12,531 bases of DNA from Pleurotus ostreatus/Saccharomyces cerevisiae fusant (GCA_024196135.1 JAMQCK010001059.1:1-12531); one strand, 5' to 3'. Shown: positions 1 to 9,735, numbered from the stretch's first letter. Translations and numbers: made by a program. Notes: generated by a model from the letters alone, not told the origin.

Positions 1-1641
1 GCCCCCGCCCTCGCGGCGGCGGCTCATGATGCCCGCCAGGAAACATCGTCGGCCTCAGCTGCTGCCAGCGCGTCTGCGCCTGCCGGTACCAGCAGCGCCG
101 CGGCAGGTGCTGCCAGCGGGGCTTCCTCCGCTGCTGGCTCTGCTGCTGGCTCTGGCGTCACATCCGGCGCTGCCACACTTGCGACGACCTACACATTCTC
201 GTTGCTTTCCTCTAACCCGACTGCTGTCCCCTTGTCGTCGATCAATGCTGCCGCCGCGACCGAGTCTACGATCCCCCTCCCATCGACTGCCAGCCCTGGC
301 GCGACTGCGTCGTACTTGAGCAATGGGCCGGCTTTGCCTCAGGCCTCGATCGTGCCTAGCAACTATCCGACCATGGACAAGGTCCCTCCTACGGACTCCG
401 ACCAGGTCAAGCAGTGGATCCAGGAAGTGAAGGATACTGGTATCGACATCCCCGATATCTCCCAGACCGTCGAGGGTGGATGCCCTTCGAACGTTGAAGC
501 GGCCAAGAATGAGTCCAACTGCTGGTGGACGTGCAGTGGCTGCACGCGTGACGTGCGTACCACATTTCTTCCCATGCAGCTGTTTTTAACACTCGTCGCA
601 GACCGATATCGTCGCGTGCCCCGATAAGTATACTTGGGGATTGACCTACGACGATGGCCCATCATACTACACCCCCAATCTGCTCAAGTATCTCGACGAG
701 CAGCAGATCAAGTCTACTTTCTTCGTCGTTGGCTCGCGTGTCATCTCCTTCCCGCAGACTCTGCAGGAGGAGTTCATGTCTGGCCACCAGGTCGCGGTGC
801 ACACCTGGAGTCACCCGTACCTCACGACGCTCACGAACGAACAAATCATCGCGGAGCTCGGCTGGACTCGTCAGGCTATCAGGGATGTCATTGGTGTCTC
901 GCCCAGTATGATGCGCCCGCCGTACGGTGACATTGAGTAAGTGTCAGGCATACGCGCTCTTGTGATCACTGTCTCATGGTTTCGTCCCAGCGACCGTGTT
1001 CGCAAGATCTCGCTGGCTTTGGGCATGACGCCCGTTATGTGGACCCGCATCAGCCAGACCGCGACCTTCGATACGGGCGGTGCGTCAGCTTGTCACAGTT
1101 TAGCGAGCAGTGTCACTGATCCTTTCCACGCAGACTTCGACGTGCATGCTGGCATCAACACCGTTCAGGACTCGCTTCAGAACTGGCAGAACATCCTTGG
1201 CAACGCGTCCGAAATCGACACCGGCTTCATCGTGTTGGAGCACGACCTTTTCCAGCAGACTGTCGACATTGCCACGGGCTACATCCTGCCCGATGCGCTT
1301 GCGCACAAGGATCCCAGCTTCACGATTGAGCCCGTCATTACGTGCTTGAACAAGCCTTTGGCAGACGCTTACGTCGAGACCAACGACAACGACACTAACC
1401 CGCCTGTTGTTTCCGGTACGTAGCGATGTCGAATCTGACAGGATGAATACTGATATCGCTTACAGGCTCGGCTGCCACCGCGCTTTCGTCCGGCGCACCT
1501 GGGTCCGCCCAAGCTACGGGCGGCTCCAAGGGCGAAGACGACAACAACGGCGCTGCCGCGCTGCGCACGGGCGCGACGTTGACGGCACTCTTCGCTGGTG
1601 CCGGATGCTTCCTCACCGGCCTCTCCATGCTCGGCTTGTAA
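1..1641 (+). CDS. Chitin deacetylase, GPI-anchored, 5' partial
   Basis: Carbohydrate esterase family 4 enzyme that removes acetyl groups from cell-wall chitin to give chitosan. Exons: 1-552, 602-936, 991-1079, 1134-1415, 1466-1641 (introns 49, 54, 54, 50 nt). The product is 477 residues with the initiator Met outside the window; the first residues (APALAAAA) look like the end of a signal peptide. Residues about 10-90 are an Ala/Ser/Gly/Thr-rich linker. NodB motifs are all visible: TYDDGP (199-204), HTWSH (251-255, metal-binding His pair), RPPYGD (289-294) and LEHD (360-363), so the enzyme should be active. The tail after about 425 is Ser/Gly-rich, then NNG (446-448) and a hydrophobic end (456-477), which fits a GPI-attachment signal. 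By family knowledge it acts at the plasma membrane or wall. Family assignment is firm; the exact 5' end is unknown. Confidence 0.93.
130..153 (+). repeat. 12-bp perfect tandem duplication in coding sequence
   Basis: The unit GCTGCTGGCTCT occurs twice in a row, in frame, and adds an Ala-Ala-Gly-Ser repeat to the low-complexity linker of the chitin deacetylase. It looks like a replication-slippage product and is likely to vary in copy number between strains (inference). Confidence 0.8.
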
Positions 1642-2091
1642 ACCGACGCATAACTACTTTGCCGCAGCCTACGAACTCCTAGATGTACCTCCTCTTTAGT
1701 GTTCCTAGCCTCAGTACGACGGACTCGCTTCAGGATGAAGACTCTCCAGCCTAATGCATGCATTGACATCTTGATACCTAATCACCGTCGCCACTACTAC
1801 TACCTCTGATGATCTATCTCGCTCATGTCTTTGTATCGCTACTGTTGCACGGAGTCTGTCTCGTTCTTGTCACTCTTTATTATTGCACCACTAGTTGTAC
1901 ATGGACTGTTCGACCTATATATATTGCACAATGACATCTCTGGCTGCGCCTCTCCATTCGCAGGATGGGTGATTTGCGACTTGCGCGAATATATCCCCCG
2001 AGGAGAACAATGGGATGTCGGGCGCCTAAGCATCACCACGTGACCGAGCGCCTCTTGCCACACTCATTGACGCCGCGCGTCACGAAGAACA
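1642..2091. other. Intergenic: 3' flank of chitin deacetylase and CSN6 promoter
   Basis: About 450 bp between two genes on the same strand. It is more AT-rich than the coding regions. A TATATATAT run lies at 1916-1924 and a TATA-like AATATATC at 1988-1995, about 100 bp before the CSN6 ATG; the second is the better placed as a core promoter element, but this is weak evidence. No convincing ORF or structured RNA was seen. Confidence 0.5.
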
Positions 2092-3481
2092 ATGAACGCC
2101 ATGGACACCGATGAGCAGTCCGTCGTGCTCCCCTCGTCGACTGTCTCTGGCTTGACGCTATCTCTGTAAGCGCCGCGCCAGGTCTCGACGAGCAAGTAGC
2201 TGATCGCGCAGGCATCCACTCCCCATCCTCAATGTCTCCGAGCATCTTACGCGCCTCAAACTACAGACGATGACCAACAATCCCTTCGGTCTGTATTCTA
2301 GTACATCGACTGAGATGTACGCTAATGCCCATCTAGTTCTGGGCGCGCTGCTGGGCACCCAGAACGGCCGCGAAGTGGAGATCGTGAACACGTTCGAGCT
2401 AGCACTCGAGGGCGATGGCGTCGATCACGGCTTCCTTGTATCCAGACGAGAGCAGTGTGCGTGCTCTGCCAACATCTTGTGCACATCATGCTGACGGTAC
2501 ACGCGCAGACAAGCAGGTCTTCCCCTCCCTCGAGTTCATCGGCTGGTACACCGTCGCCGCCACACCCACCGCACGGCACATCGCACTGCACGAGCAGGTG
2601 CGCGTGCATCCTACAACCCATCCGACTCACCGCTGACGCCTATCCTTCCAGTTCACCGCCTACTGCTCGACGCCACTACTTCTCATCCTGCAGCCAGCAG
2701 GCACCGTAGTCGTGTCCACAGATGTGAACGCGCAGACACTACCGATCAAGGTGTACGAGCCGACGATGGACTTCCATGGAGGGAAGGCGCGTGCGGTGTA
2801 CATCGAGGTCCCGTACAACGTTGAGACGGGCGAGGCCGAGCGCATCGCTGTCGACTGGACGGCGCGCGGTGGCGGAAGCGGAACAAGCTGTGCGTGGGGG
2901 TGAATCACTACAGTCTCTGCTTGGCTAACATATGTGCAGTGGAATCGCATCTGCAGACGCAACGAGCGGCAGTTAAGATGCTGCACGACCGAATCGAGCT
3001 GCTCGTTCAGTATGTGGCGGACGTTATCGCGGGTGTGTACCGAAGCTTCCCTTTCTGTTCCACGGAAGTCCGCTAATACTACTATAGGTACGGCTAAGAA
3101 GGATCCAGCAACCCTGCGGGCTCTTGCCGCCCTTGTTGCCTCATTACCAGCCACGGAGAACCCAGATTTCCGGGAAGAGTTCGATACTGTACGATCCCCA
3201 TCCTTTGGTCTGTGATCTACGCTAATCATGATACGCAGGAATACGAGGACGTACAACTCACCGCATACCTCTCATCTCTCACGAAGTCGACCAACATCCT
3301 GAACGACGTGAGCGCTTCCAAATTCGCTTTGTTACGCACCTCTGATTCATCCTTCTCCCAGCTCGTCGACAAACACGTCCTACTCACCGCTAGCAACAGA
3401 GACGAGCGCGGTCCTCCGGCTGGTCGGCGTCGCATGGGAAGGCAAGGCGGCGCACTGGCGGAGTGGGACCGAATGCACTAA
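2092..3481 (+). CDS. CSN6: COP9 signalosome subunit 6 (MPN-type, non-catalytic)
   Basis: Structural subunit of the COP9 signalosome, which removes NEDD8 from cullin-RING ubiquitin ligases. Nine exons: 2092-2165, 2212-2288, 2337-2456, 2509-2597, 2652-2889, 2940-3032, 3088-3188, 3239-3307, 3362-3481, giving 326 residues, close to the 327 of the human protein. The MPN domain spans about 22-150 (HPLPILNVSEH at 26-36, VLGALLGTQNGREVEIVN from 51, FIGWYT at 100-105). The zinc-binding HxH...D of JAMM enzymes is absent: the corresponding stretch 102-120 has only isolated His114 and His118. This is as expected, since CSN5 carries the activity. The C-terminal half has the helical signature KMLHDRIELLVQYV and ends with GRRRMG, matching the CSN6 tail rather than Rpn8 or eIF3f. 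The ATG at 2092 has A at -3. A second in-frame ATG at 2101 is a possible alternative start. Confidence 0.93.
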
Positions 3482-3710
3482 TTCCTCCTTTTGTACGCTC
3501 CTGTCAACTCGTATTGCTGTCATGCTGTAACATCATAACGCTGTATCATCTCCTCTGCATTTTATAGCCACGGCAGCCTCACCAGAGGCATGTCCAGGCT
3601 TGACAGTAGGCTGGATCCCGTTCCAAAGAAACCGCCGGTAGGCTGTCGAAATGGAAATCCTCGCCATTTCCTCTATAGTGCGTATACAACATGTCCTTCT
3701 ACATCCACCG

Positions 3711-5308
3711 TTACTCGTATGTCTCGTCATGAACATTGCCATCGCTGTCTAAGATGACGTGCAGCCCATCGTGCGCCGGTCGCACCCACGGCGTCGCGCC
3801 CTTCAACGCCTCGAGCGCAAGCTCGATACCCTTGATCTCCTTTTCCGTCATGTTTTCCCTCGACTTGGGCTGCAAGCCAAGTGCTGCGCCCTTCTCCAGC
3901 ACCGTCCCATCCGGCGCGCGCTGCCCGCTCGCGACCTCACACAGCGTCTCGTACTCATCGTGCGCGACCTCGTGGCCCATGCCCACCAGGTAGGTCCGCC
4001 TCGCGCCCAGCTTCACCGCCGTGCTCATCGCGCTCAGGATGCCGAAGTGCGACGCGTGCTCGGTGAGGTAGAGCGTGTCGACGACGGCGAGCGGCGAGAC
4101 GGGGTGCTTCTTGATTACGGCCCACGCAGACGGCGGGATGAAGTTGGTGTCGGAGATGTAGGTGAGCAGGCCGTGGACGAGGAAGCCGAAGCAGAGGTAG
4201 GGCGTTATGCCGGGCTCGGTGGAGGGTGGGGGCGAGACGACGTTGCGGTTGTCAGGAGTCGGAGCTTTGCCGTTGAGCAAGGTGATGGGCTGAGGCTGGA
4301 CGATGGCGATCTCGCCTGGGGCAGCGGAAGCTGAGGAGATGTCAAGGGTGCGGGAGAGCGTAGCGGATTCCTTCTTTGCGTCGGAGCTGGCTTCCTCAGG
4401 TGATTTTTCTAGTGAGTTGTTGACTGGCGTAGGTGGATGTGTGGGACCGGGGGTGGGAATGGGATCCGGAGGTTTGGAGAAGACGCGACCATGGTACACT
4501 GCGTGATGTCAGTTAGCCGTTGCACAGAGCAGTAGACGAAGGAAACATACCTGAGAACGGTGTTATCCATACGTCCGTGTTTAGGATTTGGAAGGACACG
4601 CCGTCCTCGATAATGTGCCAGACGAATTCCGGAACCTAGCACGAGCGTCAGCGAAGTCGTCATTTGGAAGACATTGCACGCACATCGCCGCCCCCCGAGG
4701 CGAATGCCTTCGACACGAGGTATGGGAAGGAGCGCTCGACCTCGCGGAAGGTGTCCTGGCTGCAGTAGACGTCTATGTGATGTTGTATGCGTCCGCGTAG
4801 GGTCCAGCCTGAAGCTCGTTAAGCAGGATGCCAATGAGACAGGTTCGGGGAACGCACCACGCAGGTCATCTAGCCCGTTCATGGCTACAGAGGAGTTCAG
4901 CCGCGTCAAGGGGAGTATTTGAGAGGTGCATACCATCGGCGTGAGCGTGCGTTATGAGCAGTGCGTCTATCCTCCTCAGCCCGTACTTGGGGAACCACTC
5001 GATCGCTGCTGCTTGGAATGTCTTTCCGGCATCGATGACAATCGTGCTAGTGTTATTGTCAGTCAGTTCAGATGTCAAGTATGCGGTACATGGACTTACA
5101 GAGGGTCCTTGCCAGGCTTCTTGACCCTCAGCAGACCACTCGTATTACGTCTGCGGTTGTGCTTCCCCTCGGGCGTGAGACTGGATAAGCAGGCGCGACA
5201 GGGCACATAGTCTGGTCTCTTCGGGTCGTCGGTCAAGCAGTGGATGACGGGCACGGAAGACGAGGTGCCCGTGCCAAGGAAGATGAACTCAGTCTCCATC
5301 GCGGACAT
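3711..5308 (-). CDS. Metallo-beta-lactamase-fold hydrolase (PhnP-like group)
   Basis: Predicted cytosolic metal-dependent hydrolase of the PhnP-like / YhfI-like group; the substrate is unknown, and phosphodiesterase activity is only inferred from the bacterial relatives. Exons (minus strand): 5308-5100, 5046-4934, 4884-4858, 4808-4684, 4635-4551, 4498-3711; 448 residues. The N-terminus FIFLGTGTSSSVP is the typical first strand and turn. THAHADAMNGLDDLR (102-116) is the metal-binding motif 2, with Ala at the position where bacterial members have the last His. YISDTN (300-305) supplies the bridging Asp, and HEVAHDE (362-368) a later His. Between the fourth and fifth conserved blocks, residues about 195-284 are a Pro/Ser-rich insertion with no recognisable fold. 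The 27-nt exon 3 encodes the heart of the metal site. Start at 5308 or 5299 (both in frame); the upstream Met gives MSAMETEF. It is convergent with CSN6, 229 bp apart. Confidence 0.85.
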
Positions 5309-5497
5309 GGTGCGGGATGAACAATCCAGTGATCGCGCCGTGCGCAGCGATGATCGCACCTCGGCTTTAACGGTCCGTCTCCCCGATTCCCGAAAAGAAC
5401 AATGGACGAGCGACAAGCAGGCGAATATATTCAGCATCACTCAGAAAAAAGGTAACCAAGTCCCTTTAGTACACATATTGATCCTTTGCATGTTGTT

Positions 5498-7209
5498 CTA
5501 CTTCATGTTTGCTAAAAGGTACCGCAAGCCTGTCCAAATGTCAGTTCGCTGGCTTGAAGTCGTTGTGAAAGGTCGACTCACCAGCATACGTCTCGATAGA
5601 CGTGGGGAGGATCTGGTTCGCGGGCAAGACGAAGCCGTACCTCCCCGTATCGCGTAGCTCTGGCGTGAAAGAGTAAACGATACCGCTGTCTTTGCCGTTA
5701 GCCGCGCCTTCGCTTCGTTCAGCAAGCACAGGAGACACGCACGAGTTATCATACGCGTAGTCGACCGAATCGCCAGACACCGGATAGATCGTCTGGCAGA
5801 TAGGTCCGCTGTCGTATTCGGTCCCATAGACCTCGCCCAAGGCCTCAGCGAAGCCAGACGTGAGTGCGTTGAGCTCGTCAGCGTTCACGGTAGCCTGGCT
5901 GCACGTCCACCCGTAAGCTAATCACGAAAGGTCAGAGTCAGCAACGACATGCGCTACAGCAAGAAGAAAGTGCTTACCCGACATGAACAGCTGGCTGTAA
6001 GAATGCACATCCATGTACATCTTGCCGCCCGCGGTCGAGTTGGCGCGCTCATCAAGGAATGCCGCAAGGCCTTGGACCTCGACCGTGCTCCCGGCGGAGA
6101 GACCCTTGTAGTCTTCCGCGCAAGGGTTCGTCGACGCTCCGCTCGACTGGTTCCAACTGGCGTGCGGCCAGTTGCGGTTGATGTCCACACCGTAGCAGCT
6201 GCTTCCACTCGGCGGCGGGTCGCGAGTCTTGCGCCACAAGCGCTCCTCTTCTTGCGTATAGATGAAGCCTGGAGAGGTTCGACAGGCTTCCAGCTTATTG
6301 GAGCACGACGAAGCGCTACTCACCATCCGGGTTTACGTTCGGTATGATGTAGATGTCGTACTTCTCGAGAAAGCCGATGGTGTCCTCGTCGCCGGATGTG
6401 TAGTTGGCGAGCAGGCTGTACGCGAAATTCTCGGTAACCTGCAAGGAGGAAACACTGCAATGAGAGACGTGTAAGGCGACCCACAACTCCACTGACCATC
6501 GTCGCAATCCACTCCCTTGCATGCACGGTGCCGTGTATGACTACCGCAGGTGCGCTGCCCGAGCCTCCCGAACCGTAGATGTTAATGCCAGTGATGGTGT
6601 TTCCCTCGTAGCTGGTCCCGCTGGTGAAGGTGGCAGAGTTGTTCGGGTAGGTCGAGACCTGCGCAACACCAGGGTTCTAGCGTAAGTTTACTATAAGGAG
6701 GCCAGATGAACGTACCAGATCATCGAGGAACTGCAGATGGTCTGCGTACGAGTGGTAGCTGAGGAACCACGAGTCGCTGACGAGACCGACGAGGCCTTGG
6801 TCTGTAGCTGCTTCAGTAGAACTTCCACTGGAAGGTCGCTTCCTGGCTTACCAGACACCTCAGGCCGCTTGAACTCAGCCATCCCAGCGCTCTCCTCCCG
6901 TATACTCGCCCCCAGATCCTCATGCATGACCATCACCTCCATCCCCTCCGTCGCATTCGCCCCCAAACTCGCTACCGCATCCGCGAAATCCCCATACACC
7001 TCCTTCGGCACCTGCACATCGACATGGGTAGCGCGCGTATCCCAGCGCGTCAGGCCATACGAATCGACCAGCGCATTCAGGGCATCCGCTTGGCCGCCAG
7101 TGGGCACGCGAAGCATAAGCACGCCATCGTAGCGAGACGCGTAGTCCGCCGCTTGCTGCAGCGCCGCGCAAGACGCGACAAGGGATGCGAGAGCGAGCCA
7201 CGCGAACAT
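5498..7209 (-). CDS. Secreted zinc metallocarboxypeptidase, peptidase family M14A
   Basis: Carboxypeptidase A-type exopeptidase that removes C-terminal residues, made as a secreted zymogen. Exons (minus strand): 7209-6852, 6801-6716, 6658-6497, 6438-6324, 6268-5978, 5917-5582, 5529-5498; 459 residues. A signal peptide ([16 protein letters not shown]) is followed by an activation propeptide (about 20-120), then the catalytic domain. Active-site residues are all present: HARE (His194, Glu197, zinc), DINRNW (Asn271, Arg272, substrate carboxylate), VHSYSQ (His329, zinc) and PELRD (Glu424, general base). An in-frame ATG at 7248 would add 13 residues before the signal peptide. I prefer 7209 because it has A at -3 and a TATA box lies only 18 bp before 7248. 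It lies 189 bp upstream of the hydrolase gene on the same strand. Substrate preference (A- or B-type) cannot be read safely. Confidence 0.92.
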
Positions 7210-7265
7210 GATTACTGTTCGCGGAGAGGATGCGGGCTTGGAAGACATCCATCATTGCCTCTGGG

Positions 7266-7273
7266 CTTATATA
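7266..7273 (-). promoter_or_regulatory. TATA box of the carboxypeptidase gene
   Basis: TATATAAG on the minus strand, 57 bp before the ATG at 7209. Transcription starting about 30 bp downstream would begin near 7240, after the upstream ATG at 7248, which supports 7209 as the start codon. Inferred from sequence and spacing only. Confidence 0.5.
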
Positions 7274-7787
7274 CCTGCGAATGAGTCCATATGCGTGCGT
7301 GAGGACGATGTGAGGAACTTACCTCAGATGACCCGTTCGAAGTGTTCTTGGAGATCCGCTTGCCGAGGACGCTGGGTGGCCGTGCTTCTATCTGAGATTC
7401 TCCGCTATGCGGCACGTCGAAGACCTAGTTGGATCAGTGTAATCATAATAGACCAGTGCTCACCGCGAGGTGTGCCGCATGCAGACAGCATGGACAATCG
7501 AATCGAAATCGCATGCGCCCAAGGCCGCATTGAGGGCCGATTCAAGCCCACCCGGGCAAGAACGTCCCAGAACAAAGACGCAATAATCTGCTGGCATGGG
7601 GAGCTTCTTGAGGGGGAACACAAGACTTACATCGGCAGGCAAGGAACAAGGAGATCACAGCATGAGGTGCAGGGTGCTGAATAACTGCTAGGATGCCCGT
7701 AAGCTAGAGGGAATACATTACAAGGTATAGTACAAATCCGAGACGTAGATGCAATGCGACAGAAACCCAGGAAAGAGACAGGAGGGC
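7274..7787. other. Intergenic: carboxypeptidase upstream region and H2A 3' flank
   Basis: About 510 bp with no gene I can support. Several short ORFs exist on both strands (for example minus 7642-7460, 60 codons), but none shows a known domain. The minus strand has two splice-like pairs: donor at 7463 with acceptor ending 7425, and donor at 7322 with acceptor ending 7275. They raise the possibility of a spliced leader or a non-coding transcript upstream of the carboxypeptidase. The H2A 3' UTR must lie at the right end. Confidence 0.4.
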
Positions 7788-8367
7788 TTAGACCTCCTGG
7801 CTGGCGTCCTCCTTCTTGCCCTTGCCGCTCTTTGATGGGAGGAGCTCGGCCTGGATGTGGGGAACGACACCACCCTGCGAGATGACAACGTCGCCGAGGA
7901 GCTTGTTCAACCTGCGACATGATCAGTGGCGGAAGAAGAGGATGTGAGGGGACCACGCACTCTTCGTCGTTCCGGATGGCAAGCTGCAAGTGACGGGGGA
8001 CGATACGCTGCTTCTTGTTGTCGCGCGCTGCGTTGCCCGCCAACTCCAAGATCTCAGCAGCCAAGTACTCGAGGACAGCCGCGAGGTAGACTAAATCGCG
8101 AGTCAGATCGAAAAACGCGTGCCGGAAGGCCAAACCACTCACCAGGCGCGCCGGCGCCAACACGCTGGGCGTAGTTGCCCTTCTTCAACAGACGGTGCAC
8201 ACGACCGACCGGGAACTGGAGACCTGAGGGGCGAGTCAGACATCGCTAAGCCACTCGCATCGAAGCCACGCACCAGCCTTGGACGAGCGGGACTGCGCCT
8301 TGCCAGAGTCGGCCGCGCCAGCCTTGCCACCAGCCTTGCCGCCCTTTCCGCCGACTTTGCCAGACAT
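7788..8367 (-). CDS. Histone H2A with C-terminal SQE motif
   Basis: Core histone that pairs with H2B in the nucleosome. Exons (minus strand): 8367-8274, 8223-8143, 8090-7961, 7911-7788; 142 residues. The N-terminal tail is rich in Gly, Lys and Ala. The histone fold is unmistakable: [44 protein letters not shown] and [17 protein letters not shown]. The protein ends ASQEV, so Ser139-Gln140 supplies the target site for the DNA-damage kinases of the ATM/ATR family, as in yeast H2A and animal H2A.X; fungi normally carry this site on the major H2A. The final Val replaces the more usual Leu, Tyr or Phe. Three introns of 50, 52 and 49 nt interrupt it, so the mRNA is presumably polyadenylated. It is divergent from H2B, with which it shares a 319-bp promoter. 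Confidence 0.97.
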
Positions 8368-8686
8368 TGTGATGAGTGTTGTGGGGGTGGGTGGGGAAAG
8401 TCGAAAAAGTTGTTGTGTTGAGGGCGCGACAGGCGAGATGGACGTTGAGGAAAAGCAGTGATCGTCGCGGGCACCGGATATATATACCGCGAGACGATCA
8501 CGTGCAAGCGCTAGTCGACTTTTGTTGATGCGCATCAACAAAGGACCGCGTCCGTGCACAAACGAGGACAAACGCGTCGCGTCGGTATATAATCCGGCCG
8601 CCCGTCGGTTTCATCTCTTCCCATCTTTGCCCCCAACCGCCACATCGCGTCCCCCAAGCCCACCTACCAAACTTTAACCTTTCGCC
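8368..8686. promoter_or_regulatory. Shared divergent promoter of H2A and H2B
   Basis: The 319 bp between the two start codons hold two outward-facing TATA boxes: TATATATA at 8479-8486, 112 bp before the H2A ATG, and TATATAA at 8586-8592, 94 bp before the H2B ATG. Between them lie a perfect 22-bp palindrome (8521-8542), a CACGTG E-box-type site (8499-8504), and two direct copies of ACAAACG (8558-8564 and 8568-8574) spaced by one helical turn. The H2A TATA box is framed by an imperfect inverted repeat (arms 8461-8470 and 8487-8498). The arrangement fits co-ordinate, S-phase-linked transcription of both genes, as known for fungal histone pairs; the factors that bind are not identified here. Confidence 0.8.
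8521..8542. repeat. Perfect 22-bp palindrome in histone promoter
   Basis: Half-site TTTGTTGATGC is followed directly by its exact reverse complement with no spacer. The dyad axis falls between 8531 and 8532, about 4 bp from the midpoint of the H2A-H2B intergenic region. It is a candidate binding site for a dimeric regulator acting on both genes (inference). Confidence 0.75.
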
Positions 8687-9282
8687 ATGGCCCCCAAGCC
8701 CGCATCGACTGCCGGAAAGGCACCCGCGTCCACCGCGTCCAAGGCGCCAGCCAAGGCCGAGAAGGCGGCGAAGAAGACGGCGTCCAAGTCTGCACCCTCT
8801 GGGGGAGCTGACGGGGAGAAGAAGAAGCGCAAGAAGACGCGCAAGGAGACTTACTCCTCTTACATCTACAAGGGTGAGTGGCAGCGGTGGCGGTAACTGT
8901 TCCCCTCTGACGCGCATCCAGTCCTTAAGCAGGTCCACCCCGACACGGGTATCTCGAACAAGGCGATGGCCATCCTGAACTCGTTTGTCAATGATATCTT
9001 TGAGCGGATCGCCACCGAGGCATCCAGTGCGTGCTCCCCTTCCCCCATCTCTCTGATCCAGCCACTAACCCGGCCTCCAGAGCTCGCCGCGTACTCGAAG
9101 AAGTCGACGATCTCATCACGCGAAATCCAGACGTCTGTGCGGCTCATCCTCCCCGGTGAGCTTGCCAAGCACGCCATCTCTGAGGGCACCAAGTCGGTGA
9201 CCAAGGTGCGTCGCGCTCTTAACCTCTCCTCTTTGCCTTGTCTGACGATCTGGTGCAGTTCTCTTCGCAGGGTGCCAAGTAG
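8687..9282 (+). CDS. Histone H2B
   Basis: Core histone partner of H2A. Exons: 8687-8873, 8922-9026, 9081-9205, 9259-9282 (introns 48, 54, 53 nt); 146 residues. The Lys/Ala/Ser-rich tail (1-50) is followed by [19 protein letters not shown], the start of the histone fold, then [56 protein letters not shown] and [11 protein letters not shown]. Lys139 in VTKFSS aligns with the Bre1-ubiquitinated lysine of yeast H2B (known from the family). The last coding exon is only 24 nt. The ATG at 8687 sits in a CCATGG context and is the only plausible start. Confidence 0.97.
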
Positions 9283-9735
9283 TGGCAGTTCCTTGGGATC
9301 TATCTTCCGGTTTTCTGTACATTAGCTGTATTGTATACCATATCTTATTACCTGCATCTGCTATAGATGGTGCACCTCTGTCGTCGGGCCCAAGAGCGTC
9401 TTTGGAAAGGACTGAGTGTACACTTTAAGGATTGCAATCACCTTGGGTATCCGCCAATTATGTGACCTGGTGGTTGTCAATGTTATCACCCAGTAGGCGA
9501 TGAGTCTCACTCTCAGCCGTCGGGCCATTGTCGTAAAGATTGCATGTCAGTGGCCCGGACCGGCTTCCCCGCTCCGTGGGTTTGCTTTGTTTGCGGCGGC
9601 GATCTTGTTCTCAACTTTCATCTCTACACAGAGTACACAGTGTGTGTCCCACCACACACTACCAGCTAACCAGGTCAGAAACCTCCACGTTTTTCAGGTC
9701 GTGAAACCTAGCTCATCCTTGTTTGAATAGTCGAA
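9283..9735. other. Intergenic: H2B 3' flank and MYND-gene leader
   Basis: About 450 bp. The left part is AT-rich 3'-flanking sequence of H2B, with a short palindrome AGTGTACACT near 9414-9424. The right part contains a 76-codon ORF (9500-9730, + strand) that ends five bases before the MYND-gene ATG and may be an upstream ORF or a small protein. No TATA box or RNA gene was recognised. Confidence 0.4.

Noticed and set aside
1395..1769. 124-codon ORF on the - strand over the 3' end of the chitin deacetylase
   Set aside because: Antisense shadow of the last exon, with no recognisable motif and no supporting context.
2660..3256. 198-codon ORF on the - strand
   Set aside because: It lies across CSN6 exons and introns on the other strand; the CSN6 model accounts for the region with conserved motifs, and the antisense product resembles nothing known.
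3759..4334. 191-codon ORF on the + strand
   Set aside because: It is antisense to the last exon of the metallo-beta-lactamase-fold gene; the Arg/Val-rich composition is that expected from the complement of a GC-rich coding frame, and no domain is visible.
6802..6851. Apparent frameshift in the carboxypeptidase near residue 120
   Set aside because: The switch of frame is explained by a 50-nt intron with GTAAGC donor and CTACAG acceptor, so the gene is not broken.
6920..7255. 111-codon minus-strand ORF in another frame of the carboxypeptidase
   Set aside because: Frame-shifted shadow of exon 1; the real frame has the signal peptide and propeptide.
7460..7642. 60-codon minus-strand ORF as a small gene
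   Set aside because: The splice donor at its end leads into a stop in the joined frame, codon bias is weaker than in neighbouring genes, and no homology is recognised.
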